Positions 44,793-57,728 of a DNA stretch of 64,000 nucleotides are shown in pieces. The notes under the pieces were generated by a model. It worked only from the letters and a program-made list of their open reading frames with translations. It had not been told where the DNA came from and ran no database searches. Numbering within the stretch: position 1 is the stretch's first letter; every line of letters starts with the position of its first letter. This stretch comes from Campylorhamphus procurvoides (lineage: Eukaryota > Chordata > Aves > Passeriformes > Dendrocolaptidae), in the NCBI GenBank assembly GCA_013396655.1, contig WBMV01002763.1:372573-436572 (forward strand), given 5' to 3'. The position numbers and the translations under genes were made by a program.

Positions 44793-47700
44793 TAACATAA
44801 GCTTTCAAACAATTAGGATTAGCAAGAGCCATGCCGACCTGAACTGCACGTGTGCTGCTAAAAGAGACATAAATGACACTGCTAAACCAGCTATCCTGCC
44901 ATACCCTTTCCTAGGAATACATGAGAAGCTGCCTGGAATTTATTCAGCAGAACCTCGCTGTAAGCTGCAGGTCAGGAAAGCTGGGCTGGCGGAGGGAAGG
45001 GATCCACAGGGACACAGCAAACAAGGAGACTGATTCCCAAACCTCTTATTTAAATATTGGTGAGTCTTCTCTGCTTGTTTGCTTAAAGACTTGTAATATG
45101 CTACCTTAGTATTTTGTATCGTTATGGAAAAAAATCAAATCTTTCTAGATCAGAAAGCTCCTGATGCATCTCACCACGTTCCTACCCTGCAGAGATAATT
45201 CTCATACAGCTCTTGCCAGCTCAGCATCTTCTCAGTTTTACAGCCTTACACTGACAAGAGTGGGACTCCTCTAACCAAAGCCATTCTCCAACACACACAC
45301 AACACATCTGACCTGTCAGAAATATCTTTACAGTCAATAAACAGAAATATAAACTTCTAAGTCACAACACTTGGCTCTCTAAAGAAAAGTAACAAGACTA
45401 TTTATCTCCTTAAGAAAACTTCTTTTCTTCTTTGCCTAGAGTGAACCTAAGGTGAGGATCATTCCAGGGGAGATGGATTCACCGACGAAGGCTTTTAGAG
45501 ACACTCCTTCCTGAACACACCAGGAAAAACAAAACCAATTATAATTTTTATGGGAATGTTTTCTTAAGACCAAAGTCTTAGAGCAATACAAACTCTTTTT
45601 GCTGGAGCAAAGGCAATGCAGGAAAGGAACCATGTGCTGCACTGACTCTTCTCTCCAGCTCCCAGTACCTACCCTGTACAGGAGCCTGGTTTCTCCTCCC
45701 TCCTCAATCCCCCTGCTCCAGCCTCTCCCAGTGAACCCTGAACTAACCAGTAAGAGGCACATTCTCCACTGGTAAATCCCAGCTACACTGGATTATCCCA
45801 TGCAATGTACTTGGAACAGGTCACACCACATGTCTGTCGTTCTGTTTTGCATCTCAGATTGGGTTATGAATACTCAATCTTTTATAAAGCAATTCAAAGT
45901 CTACAACTGAAGAGAAATACCTTTTTTTTTTGTTTTTCATAACTGACCACCCTGATTTTCTAATTTATTTTGGGTCCATTCTCCATTCAGATGTTGGTGG
46001 TGGAGAAACAGGGTCAGTATCATGTTGAGTTACAGTCTTTCTCACTGAGCCTTTAAAGTGTACACTCAATTCCAAGATCCAAGAAACAAAAGCAGTGGTT
46101 ACCTGGTGAACCCAACCAGTTTAACAAATATATTCAAGTTTTATGGTGCTGCAGATGCTCATCAAAGAGTCGTTTAAATAACACATATACTGAATCAATA
46201 AAATGCCACCTCTTGCTGCATATTTCACACAGCTCTCACCCAGCAGTTCAAAATATTCAAGGGATTCATAATGAACTTCATTGTCCCCAGCTGCAGTTTG
46301 GTTTCACATCCTTTCACACCAAATCCCCACCATCTGCACACTGAAGATTAGACACGATCCCTGGTGGACCTGAGCATCCAGCTCAGTGGCTCAGACAGAT
46401 TTCCCTCATCACTCAAACCACATCTCATGCACCCACAGTGACTCCACAGCATCACAGAGAGACTCACCTGAGCCACAGAAACACATTAATATAACTGTGC
46501 AATTATTCAGCACCTGGCAGAATTAGATATTTAAATTACTCGTAAATTTTTAGCCTGTAGATGCCACAGGTTTTCAGGTGGTTTAAAAATTTGTAACTAA
46601 ACTTAGTGTCTGTTTATCAGTATATTAACACGGGGCCTGCCTTGTTATGCTAGTTTTAGAATTTAAAATAGAAGTTTGATTGTTCAAAACAATCTATGCA
46701 CAAAAAGAGTGCTGAAGTACCTTTTAAAGGTCAACTCTAAAATGCTCATTATGGTTTTGGCATTTTAGATTTTTTTTTTTCCAATTACTCGAAATCTTGG
46801 TCCTTGAGCTATTTGCACAGAAAACACCCAATGCAGAGAGACAAGTCCAGATACTTCAGGCAGTGGGCACTGTATAATTCACCTTCCACATCATTCAAAG
46901 GTCCAAATAGCTCTCATCAATATTGCAAAGTTAGCAGCAATATTCTTGGCTGCAAGGCTTTTGAAGTCACTGTTATCTCTGGCTGCAAATTCAAACGTTA
47001 AGCTGACATATCAACTAGTTCATTAAATGCTGTTGCTTTTGTTGCTGTTTGGGGGAGGTTTAGATTATTTTTCTAAGGCACAGATTCTAAAGTCCTTTTT
47101 CCTTGAGAATGAAGAGATGCAGCCCAGCATTACCACCCATGTGATCTCCATGACACCTCAATTATGCAGATACTTTGACTTCTAGCAATTTAAGACACAG
47201 AAACCCAGGGTTACCAAATCAAGGTGATGGGTTTGGGTTTATTGAATGTGGATAATTCAGTCAAAGAGCACAGGAAATAATGGTGACACTGCCCCAAAGC
47301 AAGGGAGCGACCAAGATTTGGATTCCCAGCACAGAGCCACTGTAACCGAGCATGCCAGCACTAAATTCATGGATGCTCCACATCCCAGATGCTTTGGGAT
47401 GGCAGAAGGGTTTTACAGGACCAAATTCATTCCAGTGGCCACACAAAGCCAGGGAAAAAGTCCTTGGAGCTGGTCCTGACAGCCAGTTAATGCACACCTA
47501 AATGTGCACATGGATCTGAGGGATGAAAACAATCCTGCATCCTCTGTTTAGACATCCCTTTAATTCTTCTTCTTTAATATCATTTATTACTGCTTCTCAA
47601 GAGGTCTTAGTGCACCTTGAATGGGGAGTTAGAACACAGCACAAGCTACTATTTAAATAAGACATTAAATAATTATTAAAAAAAGCCTATGAGAGTTGTC

Positions 47701-49149
47701 TCAATCACAATGTAAAACAACCAATCAGTATTTTAATTTAATATAACAACTCTCTCTCTAAAAATTCTGGCTCTCAGGGAAGTTTCAGTCTAAGGAAGAG
47801 AAACACCAATTTTTCCCTAATGTATTTGCCTTGTTACTTTGAAAATAATGAATAGATTTAAACAAGAGAGAAAAGAAAGTTGTGATTTCTGCCCTGGAAA
47901 AGAAAAACACTTCTATTTTTGGAGAAGCAATGAGAATGGTTCTTTTCTATTGAAGTACAAGAATAATAGGTGTTAATGATGGCACTTCTGCTAATTTCAT
48001 AACCCTTTCTCCCAGCTGAATGAAAGAGGCTTTATTCAATGAGCCACGATGAATTCATGTAAAATCACTGCACCAGCATCACACACAGCACATCTAAACA
48101 CTGCAAATACATATATTTTAGCTTGCTCCTAGATAATGGATCTTTGCACTCCTCAGTAGCAAATATTCTTTAAAACTAAATTAGCCTTTACAAAGAATAT
48201 TCCCAAAGAAGCAGTGAAACCCCACAGCCTGGGGAAACACAATGCAAAGTCTGCAATAAAATATCCTGTAACTGCATTTTATTGCCTTCACTAGTTTTTC
48301 CATGGTTCTCCTAATCCCTGATTTTAGAAACCAATTGTCTCACTCATCAGTTTCTTGAGTGTGAAAGAGTCATTGCTTGGAGCATGAAATATGGATGTCA
48401 AAACTCTTTATGTACCAGACAGAGCCACTCTCTCTTAGGAGGAACCATAAGAAAGGAATGAGCATTGGCACAAAATTCCTGGCTCCCAGATCTGCAGTTT
48501 AACAGGAATTGTGAGAAATGGGAGTCTTGCCATTCTTTGAACTACCCAAGACTGGTCAGTTTATGATCTTTTGCAAAGTCAATGCCCATCTGTTCAGGAC
48601 CTGTTGTGCAACATTCAAGTTCAGGCACCTGAAACTGCACTGCCCCACTCACGTCCCAGCTGGGCAAAACTTCTGTCAGGTTCAGTCCTGGATTTCTACA
48701 TGTAGGTCTGTGGAATGCCAAGGAGGAACATAAAGAAACACTCCCTTGGCATAACTATTCCTTCAGGGACTTCCCAAGGAGGTTGGAGAGATGGGGAAGG
48801 GGAATCGACCCGGAAAAGGGACCAAAAAGGAGAAAGAAGGACAACTGGATGGATAAAGTGAGTGGCACCAGAGAGGGCTGGCTGAAAGAGGTGGAAATTT
48901 GCATGTGATAAGGAGTGAATGAGACAGGCTTTCTGCTGGGATGGCAGCACATGATAGTGTAATTAAATATTTACCATAATGAGGAGTCACAGGGGAGTGT
49001 CCATATGCGAAACTTGTATTTCCTCCTGACTGCTTGGCCTGGCAACCCTCACAGTGCTCTTTTACCAAGGGGTGTGTGTATTAAATGGAATTACACACAC
49101 ACTTCACGCCAGTTTTCATATGGTGATATTAACATTCCTTACAAATTAA
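44793..49149. other. Unique DNA, no gene seen
   Basis: A 108-codon minus frame (45436-45762) and opposed 77/78-codon frames (47246-47497) have no recognisable domain. T runs at 45922-45931 and 46772-46781. No repeat family recognised. Confidence 0.5.
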
Positions 49150-49305
49150 TTAAGCCTAACAAGACACCCATAATTAGACTGCTAAGGTTTGTTATTTCTC
49201 TTTTACTATTGGGAAACAGACCCAGTGAGATTAAGTGCTTATCCAAGTAAATGAATCCCTAAATTACAGTGGGAACACAGTCCAAGGGCCCTGATTCCCA
49301 ACCAA
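49150..49305 (-). mobile_element. MIR-like ancient SINE remnant
   Basis: Plus-strand 'ttaagcctaacaagacaccc', then 'tctcttttactattgggaaa', 'cagacccagtgagattaagt' and 'gcttatccaagtaaatg' follow the reverse complement of MIR: the CCTCACAACAACCC, CATTTTACAGATGAGGAAACTGAG, AGAGGTTAAGT and CTTGCCCAAGGTCA blocks in order with near-correct spacing. 'ctgattcccaacc' at 49291 may be the far end of the core. This is the longest MIR match here. Confidence 0.6.
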
Positions 49306-49539
49306 ATGACTACTTAAAACATTGAAGGCTCCATGCAGGGGTATTAAACAAATTGTCTGTGTTTAGTTGTCACTGTGTCCTTTTCTGGATGAAAAATTGC
49401 TTCTGGAGTTTAACACCAATAGTTGTCCATCTTCCCCTTAAAAAATTAAATCCATCCAACACTTTTTGGAACTCTTAATTTCAAGTGTTTGTTTTTAGAT
49501 GACTTTCAGCAACACATGGTCCATTTGTGTTCATCTCTG
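49306..49539. other. Unique DNA, no gene seen
   Basis: Short interval between the MIR remnant and the conserved-looking block; nothing recognised. Confidence 0.5.
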
Positions 49540-49720
49540 TGAAGTGTGGGAACAGAGCCTTTATTAAGCCACTGCTCTAATTAATTGAAATGTTTCTGCA
49601 AATTGAGAAACACATTAGATAAATTACACTTTCCTTCATCTAGCTGTCAGATCAATTAAGACAGGAGCACATACAGTTATTGAGGCATCATGTGGTTATT
49701 TTTTAACCTTCAGACATACA
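49540..49720. promoter_or_regulatory. Candidate conserved noncoding element
   Basis: 'gctctaattaattg', 'gtcagatcaattaag' (a TGTCA-type MEIS/TGIF word beside a TAAT-type word) and 'atgtggttat' (RUNX-type TGTGGTT) are packed in about 150 bp without simple repeats. Resembles a developmental enhancer; inference only. Confidence 0.22.
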
Positions 49721-52700
49721 AGACTTGTTAAAAAGCAGTGAAATTTTAGGGAATGCTTCTTCTCTTAGATCACAAGTAAGCACTAATAAAACTTCTGAAA
49801 CATGACCTTGAAGTAACTTTCATTTTTAAAAGCCATTTCTAAAAAAAGCACAGATTAAAATATGATGAAAAGGGCTTTTTAAAAAAACCCAATAAATATA
49901 AAGCTACAAGTAATGCGAGTTGCAAGAGTACAGAGGACCTGAAAGACAATTAATCTAATGCAAAGTGGCAGTTCCTACATTCCTAATGTAAAGAAGCCAT
50001 AAAACAACCTACAGCAAATCCATTAGTAAAACTAATGACCCACTGACCTCAAATCACATTTTTTACTCCCTGTTTAATCGCAAAATCACCGAACAACTGC
50101 AATTTAAAACCACCCAGCTCCTTTATAAAACTCCTGCATACAGGCAAGCTCTCCTGGTCCTTATGACATAGACTATCACAGGAGATGTCACCTTCCCCCT
50201 GCACACCATCCACACTTGAAAGGAAACCAGGCATTGTCCTTTTAGGCTTGAAATCCCTCGTTATTGATCCACGGAACATTAAGGTGTTTCATGGCTGGTT
50301 TGTTCAGCAAAAACAGCGACACTGTGTTCAAGTGCCACTTCTTAAAGAAACAACAAAGCACAAACAAAGCAGGACAAGCCTCAGCACACAGTTGGGCGCC
50401 ACTGATGCTCTTGGAAAAGGTCAGGGCTGTCAACTTCCACCTTGGAAAAGCCAAAGGAAGTGATTTCCCAGTAGCTCCACACACCAGCGTGTTTGTCACA
50501 GCACTGGGAACCAGGGAATCCTAAAGCTGCAATTGGACTGAGCTCTTCCCTGGCTCTCTCCTCCACCTCTACAATTTCCCAGGGCACAAAACCTTGTCAT
50601 GTTGCTTTTCTTGAACCCCCATCTTCTTCCAAGCAGGTGATGGCTCTTTGTATCAATAATTCTTGCATGGAGACCCAATATGATAAAACACAAATCAATG
50701 CCTGATCAATCATTCCAGAAAGAGAAATGTTAATTTGCACACTAAGCAGCAATACCAGCAAACCTTTAATTTTATTTTTTTTCCCATTTGGTATAACTGG
50801 CCTGTGTTTTCCTCCTGCCAAAGGAGTAGCAGCAGGCACTTCAGAACCACTGTGTTGCTTTCTTCTTGCCCATTGCTCTTTGGTTGTGACTTACTGATGT
50901 GCTGGAATTGCTCTCTAAGCAGTTTGTCTGGAGATGCAACCACTGGGAAACTGGGGAACAATCTCCACCAGCAGTGCCAGGGAACAGAATCCCTTTGATA
51001 CAGCCCAAGTACAGCAACACCTTGTCAAAGCCAGCAGATAATGAGCTGGGGAGCAGCCTTCCATTTACCTGAACCAAAAAGACATGAAAGCTGGCCAAAC
51101 ACTGGCTAGTTATTACAAAGAATTCAAAGTGTCAGTCACACAGGAACCTCTCAGCAGATGATACCTTTTCCCACTCCTAAAAATGAGAGATAAAAAGGAA
51201 ATATCCACAAAGAGGGATTTTATTTACTCATCTCTCCCACCTGTGAGCTAAAAAGGAATGCCTGGCAGTGCTCTGGTTTCTCTGCTGCTCTACAGAGCCC
51301 CTTTGAAAGGTTCAAAAACGATCTGCAGGCATCAAGAGTTATGAAACACTCCAGCTACCTGTTCCTGCTCTATTTCTGGACCAATAAGAGAGGGGTGGGC
51401 TAAATGGCAAACAAAACTAAGGGAATAAACAAATCATTAACTCTTAACTGTTGAAATAACGAAGGGCAAAGTGAACCTTAACTTAGTGTTACAGTCAATG
51501 GTATCATAAATAACAGTTCCAAGACATATAGAAATATACAAAAATAGGGTCACCTACTTATAGACTTAATATATGGTGGCCTGTCTTACAAAATGTACAG
51601 TATTTTAGTGTGGTCCACTGAGCTTGCACACAAGGTAACACAGACTCCTAACTTCTGCTGCATGCACACACCCCAGATACACCAAAATGCATTTCTTTTA
51701 CAAGCTAAATTAAGTATTTTTTATCAGTAACGCAGTGCTGGTCCTGCCTTGGAGCTGTTTTCCCCACCTGCGGTTCCCCTGCTGCAGCTCTCAGGGCTTG
51801 TCCCTGGTTCTTTAATTCCACTTAACCTTCAAAACATTCTTCACAGCTTTATACAGTCTTATTGTGGAAAAGCAGCACCAAAGAGTATCTTTCCTCTCTG
51901 CCTGATAATAAGCCCAGTTCTGAGCAATATTCTTTGTATTGACATTTTCTCCCCCCAAAACTTAAAACAAAAAGCAGCCAAAACTTAAGATTTATAAACA
52001 ATAAACTTCTTATCTGTATCTCACCTCTCCTTCCATTCTCCTGCCTCATTTAGCTTTTTCTACCTTGTTTTTTTTTTTAATTTAAGCACCCTCCCTTGCT
52101 TCTTTCCTGCTTTTACTTTCTCTATCAATCCTTTCTCAGCCAGCAGGAAAGTTCTTGAATTGTGCAGATGGAGGGGCCAAACCTCTTGGTCAATTTTACC
52201 AAAAAAACATGGAGAGAATGAGAAAAAGAAATAAATGAGAGAGAAAAAGTAACTACATTTTAAGAAAACAAAAGAATGCAATGTTTTTAAGGTGAATAAT
52301 GATACTTTCACCAAGATAAAAAGCACAGTGAGTCACAGAGCTGCAGATACTCCTGTGGATGAATGAATGTTGGAAACTAAACCTGGAACTTCCCAAGCAA
52401 ATAAAAAAACAAAAGGCCCTATAAGATAAATTTCTGATTGTGGGCCAAAATAGTGTTGGGAAATTTAATGGGAATGAGGATTTAAGAGCTGTCAGATTTT
52501 CAAAACAACCCTTCATTCCATGATCTAGAGCTTTGACACTCCCTGTCTGAAAATTCAACTCATATTGACATTTTCTTCTCTCCCCCCTGTTTAGTTTAGC
52601 CATGAATCACCTGTTCTGCTGCTCCTGGGGGCAAGATGCTGTGAACAATCTGACTTTCTCCCACAGTGCACCAACCACATTGCAGTTCTTGCTCCTACTG

Positions 52701-53638
52701 ATTGCAAATGGGGCATGGGAGTCTCTCAAATAAAACTAGTTATTCTGCCATCACAACACATGGCTACACTTATGCCTTGGTGGCCCAGCACAGAGCAGGA
52801 AAACCTGGGATGGACAATTCAGATCTCCTAAAATACAGAATTGTCTCCCAGATGGATTCATAATTTTAACAAAAACCTGTTGTCCTGAACAATAGAGCAG
52901 ATCCACCAAGTAATAACACAGCATATCTAATCCTTATTTATTTATCTACCTCTGTCTGCTTGGGGTTTTTAAACAGTTTTGTGGATATGACTGTGAATTC
53001 CTGTGCTGTGTGTTCCTTAACTAAATTCCTGGGAAACCTGTGCCTCTGTTTCCCAGCTATCCCTGACTGCAGCAAGAACCCTCACCTCATCTGCACTACA
53101 CAGCTCTTTGCAGCCTCCAGTTATCACTAATGACCACCTTGCTTTAGACAAGACCCAGGGTGGGGAAGGAACACGAAATAAATATACCTGGAGGTGTGAA
53201 AAAGCTGCCTGAGAGATACTGAAAAGAAGATAAAAACCCAACCAAACAAAAAAACCTTGATGGTTTGGGTTTTTTGTGTCTTGTGAGGGGGGGGGAAATT
53301 AAGGCAATCAAGAGAATACTAAAATTATCGTGTTTATGGAAAAAATAGGAAATAAGCATGTGAAACATAAGAGTTAACATGGCTGATTGTGCCTCTTTAC
53401 ATCTCCAAATTTTTCCCCACTTAGGGGAAATTTAGGTGTGATTCTTTTCCCCAATTTCCCCCCTAAACGCTAATTAAAAGTCAGACTGAAAAAAAAACAC
53501 CCCACATTCACTGATAAATACATGGAAACTTTAATAGTTACCAGAATAAGTGTGCTAAATATGGATACTAAATTAAATGCTAAAGCATAAAAATAGAGCT
53601 ATTTATCAGCCTGCTTTTACTTTCCCATTCACACATCC
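49721..53638. other. Unique DNA, no gene seen
   Basis: 50185-51098 is covered by 65-92 codon frames on both strands with no recognised domain, best explained by moderate GC and few stop words. Pyrimidine-rich stretch at 52020-52140; G run at 53286-53294. 51625-51650 has a weak MIR-like phrase not strong enough to call. Confidence 0.5.
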
Positions 53639-53676
53639 TATATATATGTGTGTGTATATATATATATATATATATA
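53639..53676. repeat. (TA)n/(TG)n compound microsatellite
   Basis: TA units, a short TGTGTGTG core, then about eleven TA units. The TA part is self-complementary. Confidence 0.92.
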
Positions 53677-54217
53677 CTTTTTATTTTGGAGCAAAGTTGT
53701 ACTTCAGAATTCTAATTCCCACCCTAAAAACCAGGGAGTTTTTCTGTGTACAGCTCAGTGCTAAAGAGCAGAAATGTTACACTCCATCATGCCATGAGCT
53801 GCTCCAGCACACATTACATCACTTAAGGCAACGAAATCGTGCCCTAGAAGTCTGTCTAAAATAACAATATCACAGATTTGAGAAAGCTGAAGGAAAGCAG
53901 CTCACCATCCTCATCCTTTTAGACTAAGACTGTCCAAAAGGCACACCATTTCTCTTTCCCAAGTGCTGATGGCAGAGCTCTCACGCTGCAGACACCACAG
54001 CTTCAGATTTTGACATTAATGGGTTTTCTTGAACATATGATGGAGCAAATGCCTCATTTCCCCCCATCATCTCTCAAAAAGATGCTCAGTGTCCTTACTC
54101 AGCTGTGACGGTGCCACCACGTGTGACAGCAGTCCTGCAGTTTTGAAGGGAACAGGAACAATTCCCACAGTGTGGATGCAAGGAAAAAAAAACCCACCAG
54201 CTAATCAGCAAAACACT
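53677..54217. other. Unique DNA, no gene seen
   Basis: The first part of a 171-codon plus frame (54089-54604) lies here. It runs on through a MIR-like remnant and is not recognised, so it is not called as a gene. Confidence 0.5.
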
Positions 54218-54272
54218 GCTATTTATGTTGGGAAACTGAGGATCAGACACGACTTAAAGTGCTGGGAGAGAT
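54218..54272 (-). mobile_element. Short MIR-like remnant
   Basis: Plus-strand 'tgttgggaaactgaggatca' and 'gacacgacttaaagtgct' match the reverse complement of the MIR CATTTTACAGATGGGGAAACTGAGGCTCAGAG and GTTAAGTGACTTGC blocks. Only about 55 bp is recognisable. Confidence 0.4.
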
Positions 54273-54621
54273 CCACAAACAGGGCAAGCAGTGAAGTTGG
54301 ACCCATCGCTGCTCCAGGTCCTCCTCAGCTCCATCATCAGCGTTGCAGGGATGCAACACCTGCCTGTTCCACAGAGAACTGGGAACAACCCACCCCTAGG
54401 GTGGCACTGGGACACTCAGGACATTATGACCCACCCCACTCCTGCCCTGGCACAGGGTCCTTCTCCATCCATGGTGCTCCCCTTCCTCTTCACATGCTGC
54501 AGTCACAGCACTCAGAAGAAACACCTTCAAATTTCAAAATTTACAGGAGATTTCCCTATCACACAGGGACATGGTGGCTTCTTTTGTCCAATAAACCCCA
54601 TTAAAATGCAGATATTATTGA
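54273..54621. other. Unique GC-richer DNA, long chance frames
   Basis: Two overlapping plus frames (171 and 167 codons, 54089-54794) cross this stretch in different phases. Both are low in recognisable structure, and the second reads straight into a CR1 copy, so neither looks like a gene. Confidence 0.45.
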
Positions 54622-54711
54622 GTGGGAGGTGTCCCTGCCCATGGCAGAGGGGCTGGAACAAGAGGATCTTTAAGGTCCCTTCCAACCCAAACCATTCTGT
54701 GGTGATTATTG
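54622..54711 (+). mobile_element. CR1 LINE fragment, 3' end
   Basis: 'gtgggaggtgtccctgccca' through 'gatctttaaggtcccttcca' to 'accattctgtggtgatt'. Only the last ~90 bp is present. First CR1 after the 23-kb gap that begins at 31601. Confidence 0.92.
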
Positions 54712-55989
54712 ATGATTATTATCATATCACAGCTAGAAAAAGGTGCACTCCAGTGCATAAGTGCTCCAGCTCGTTCTCCCGCTGCTTGTTGTAGTTTTAT
54801 TTAGTCAGGAAATTTGCATTAAACTTTCAGATTATACATATGTACAGATACCTCCTTTTTTGTTGTTGTTTTTTTACCCCATTCCCACTGTTGCTCAGTG
54901 AAATGATGGCATCTGGCACAAATCAGCAACAGAGTGGAATGATGCAACTCTGCTGCTAAGAGGATAAATAGGAATGAATGATCCTGAATGCAGAATTCTC
55001 TTAATTGCTGTTCTTCATGTAGTTCGGGCTGAACCAAAAAACCAAAGGCAGATCCCTACCTGTTATTCATTAAGCCAATTTTCTTACCCACAACAAGCTA
55101 TTAAGGTCATAATGAATATCCTATAAAAGCAATTTAGGAAAACAGAAGAGCTACATACCACAGTTAGGCCCTTTACTGTAGTACATTAAACTTGCTTTCT
55201 GCTTCATGTGGTAGCCACAATTTTACCTTTTATTTCCACAGTGAACTTTTTAAGCAAGCCAGGGCATTTATTCTGATTTCACTTTCCCTCCACACTAGGA
55301 GAACAGAAAAATAAGAGCACGTGCTGCAGCACATTCCCTTACAAACAAATTTCTGGCAACCTCAGGAAGAATACAGATTCTCACAGCATTCAGTTAACCT
55401 CCTGGGCAAAACTGCATTTCCAATATAGCTCCAGGAATTTGCAGACAAGACACAGGCAATATAACGTAGAGTTACCTTTGAAACACACAGGAAGGTTTTG
55501 CTGGGCCAGTGCAGCTTTCAGCACCGACCCTCTGAAGCCCTTGGCAATTCAGAGAGGCAAAAATGGGGGAATGCTGGAATGAATTCATTCTACAACCACA
55601 GATGGGCTTCAGCTCCACCAATGGAGCAAGAAGTTCAGCTCCTTTCAATTCACACATAGAATTATGTTTCGTTTTTGTTCAACAGACACTGCAGGAAGGG
55701 ATTTGTTGGTGGGTGCTTTTGTCCTCTTCGCATTTCTCCTGGCTCCCAGGAAAACAAGGGGCCATTATGGGAGACAGTTACAAGCTATTTGTTCTTTTAC
55801 TCCAAACAAACCTTTATTGCATGAAAATATAATGCAGCTTTTGTTTGCAAGCCTCAAGAATCTGGTGGCAGGAGATACAGTCAGAAGCTGAACACTCAAC
55901 ACGTCTTGCAGGATACAAATCTTCAGGTTTCAGGGACTATTTTAGAAACAGAATTCTGTCTCAGAGAGCTTTACCTTCTGTTGACATTC
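54712..55989. other. Unique DNA, no gene seen
   Basis: A minus-strand frame at 55472-55657 ends near a donor-like 'caaaggtaac' but has no acceptor and no recognised product. The overlapping plus frames of 75 and 89 codons (55563-55891) are also unrecognised. Confidence 0.5.
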
Positions 55990-56084
55990 ATGGAATCACA
56001 ATATTACAGGATGGTTTGGGTTGGAAGGGACCATAAAGCCCATCCTGTGCCACCCCTGACATGGGCAGGGACATCTTCCACTAT
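55990..56084 (-). mobile_element. CR1 LINE 3' tail fragment
   Basis: Plus-strand 'tggaatcacaatattacagg', 'atggtttgggttggaaggga' and 'cctgacatgggcagggacat' are the reverse complement of the CR1 3' end, truncated after about 95 bp. Confidence 0.92.
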
Positions 56085-56655
56085 TGCAAAATATCTCCTC
56101 CCTTTCCTCTTTTGTTTTATCCCCTTCCTTTATCTTTTGTTTTAATTCAAGTTTGTTTTGGTTTTAAATTAATTTTAATAAACTTAGCTATGAGAATCAA
56201 GGAGGGATTATACAGTCAATGCTAAACATGAGTGAAAAGAGATTTTTCATGTGTTTTCTTGTGCATTTTTATAATTTATTTAGTTCAAACTCGACATCTG
56301 ATGCACGGTTGCCTTTGATTCAGAGTGACAAAAAAAAGTTTACTGTTAAAGATTAATCATGTTCTTCTGTTCCCACTCTCCTTCTGCTCTTAGATTTAAA
56401 AGGATGTACTAAACTGTAGTTTTGTTTTCACATTATGAAAAAGAATCTGGTTTAGATTCCATTTATTTGTAATTTATTCTTCCACATTTTTTACTCAACA
56501 GTAAGTAATGTAAGAAATGCATGTAATAAACATTCATTTCATTCATTCTTTTGTATTTGACTAATAAATGGTGGCTACTCTCACAAAGTCCTTCTGTTTA
56601 TTCATGCTTCTAAAATTTGTGGGTTTCCTTCTTTGTTCTTCTCACCTTTAAAACG
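56085..56655. other. Unique AT-rich DNA, pyrimidine-rich start
   Basis: 56095-56150 is pyrimidine-rich; the remainder is AT-rich with ATTTATT and AATAAA words. No gene or repeat recognised. Confidence 0.55.
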
Positions 56656-56708
56656 TCCTTATGGTCTTTAAAGTCCCTTCCAACTCAAACCACTCCTTGA
56701 TTCTGTTT
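56656..56708 (+). mobile_element. Short CR1 3' tail remnant
   Basis: 'tatggtctttaaagtccctt' and 'ccaactcaaaccactccttg' with a 'attctg' end are the last ~50 bp of a CR1 copy. Confidence 0.8.
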
Positions 56709-57400
56709 TCCTCCTTTACTCTTGATGTGAATCTTCATTTTGTATAAAACCTACTGGTTCAGGAGGAGGAGATCTGCCATTCCAAAACTCACCATGTATT
56801 TATCAAATCTATTAATAACAAAAAAAGATGAAATAAACCCTATTTTTTCTCTTCAATATATCTCCTCCATTTCTTCTCCCAAGCTTAACAAAGCCATATT
56901 TTCCACAGTAAGCAGCAATGCTTCCCACATGATTGCCATCAATGTCTACAGAATTCTGGCTTTTATTTTGAACGATATTTAAAAGAAGTTCTGTCATTTA
57001 TAGCTGCAAAGACAACAGCTGAAACATGAAGGCAAGAATCTCAATGCCATGGCTGCCTCCTAAGCCTGACAGCTGCAGTGCCTCTGCTGCTGCTCACAAC
57101 AAGATGCTGAGCAGATATGGTGAAATAAAAAAAAAAAAACCAAGCCAAATTAAAAAACCCTAAAAATAATGAAAAAGAAAATACATAAGCAGCTTTTCTC
57201 ACTTTTTCACACTAACTCCACTTGGTGTTGCTCCTAACAAAACTTGCCAGCAAGTGCCTTTCTGTTCTGCTTGTCTAAAAGAGTAGATTTTGATGCTAGA
57301 AAGGGTCATTTGGGAAGAATTTGGATTGAAAAGCATCCCTCTCCCTAAAGGCAGGTGTGGGGTCCTGCACAGAGGAAAGACAAGGATAGGCTCAGAGGGG

Positions 57401-57430
57401 AGGATGGTGGAGGATGGTGGAGGATGGTGG
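57401..57430. repeat. Three perfect copies of a decamer (AGGATGGTGG)
   Basis: Three exact head-to-tail copies, G-rich on the plus strand. A partial match 'caaggatagg' precedes them. The four or more GG doublets could in principle support a two-tier G-quadruplex. Confidence 0.97.
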
Positions 57431-57728
57431 ATCGCCCATTTCACTTCCATGTTCACTCTGCTGTTACCAAGTTCTTCACCCTTTGTGGACCTTCCCCAAG
57501 AGAAGGCCATGGCCCCATCTGTGGCTTGGCAGCTCCAGGTGCCCCTGAGCCCAGGGATGGGACCACACTGGGTAACCTCCACACCTGGCACTGCAGTCAC
57601 CTCTTTGCTGAAGGATGCAACACCTGCAGATGGTGGATCTCTCCGTGATAACAAAATCTGCCTCACTCTGAAAGTTGCAACCCATCTGAATCTAATACAA
57701 ATCCAATTATAAACCCATTTGTTTCAAC

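Noticed and set aside
50185..51098. Cluster of 65-92 codon frames on both strands
   Set aside because: No splice pair or known motif. Density of frames reflects modest GC content and few stop words.
51625..51660. MIR-like phrase 'cttgcacacaaggtaacaca'
   Set aside because: Only one block matches, with no neighbouring MIR blocks in order.
54089..54794. Overlapping 171- and 167-codon plus frames
   Set aside because: Two different phases are open at once, one crosses a MIR-like remnant and the other reads into a CR1 tail, and neither shows a recognisable domain.
55472..55657. Minus-strand frame ending at a donor-like CAAAG|GTAAC
   Set aside because: No matching acceptor upstream and no recognised product.
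57199..57712. 155-codon minus and 140-codon plus frames over the same bases
   Set aside because: Openness on both strands, a decamer tandem inside the frame and no recognisable family point to base composition and not to coding.
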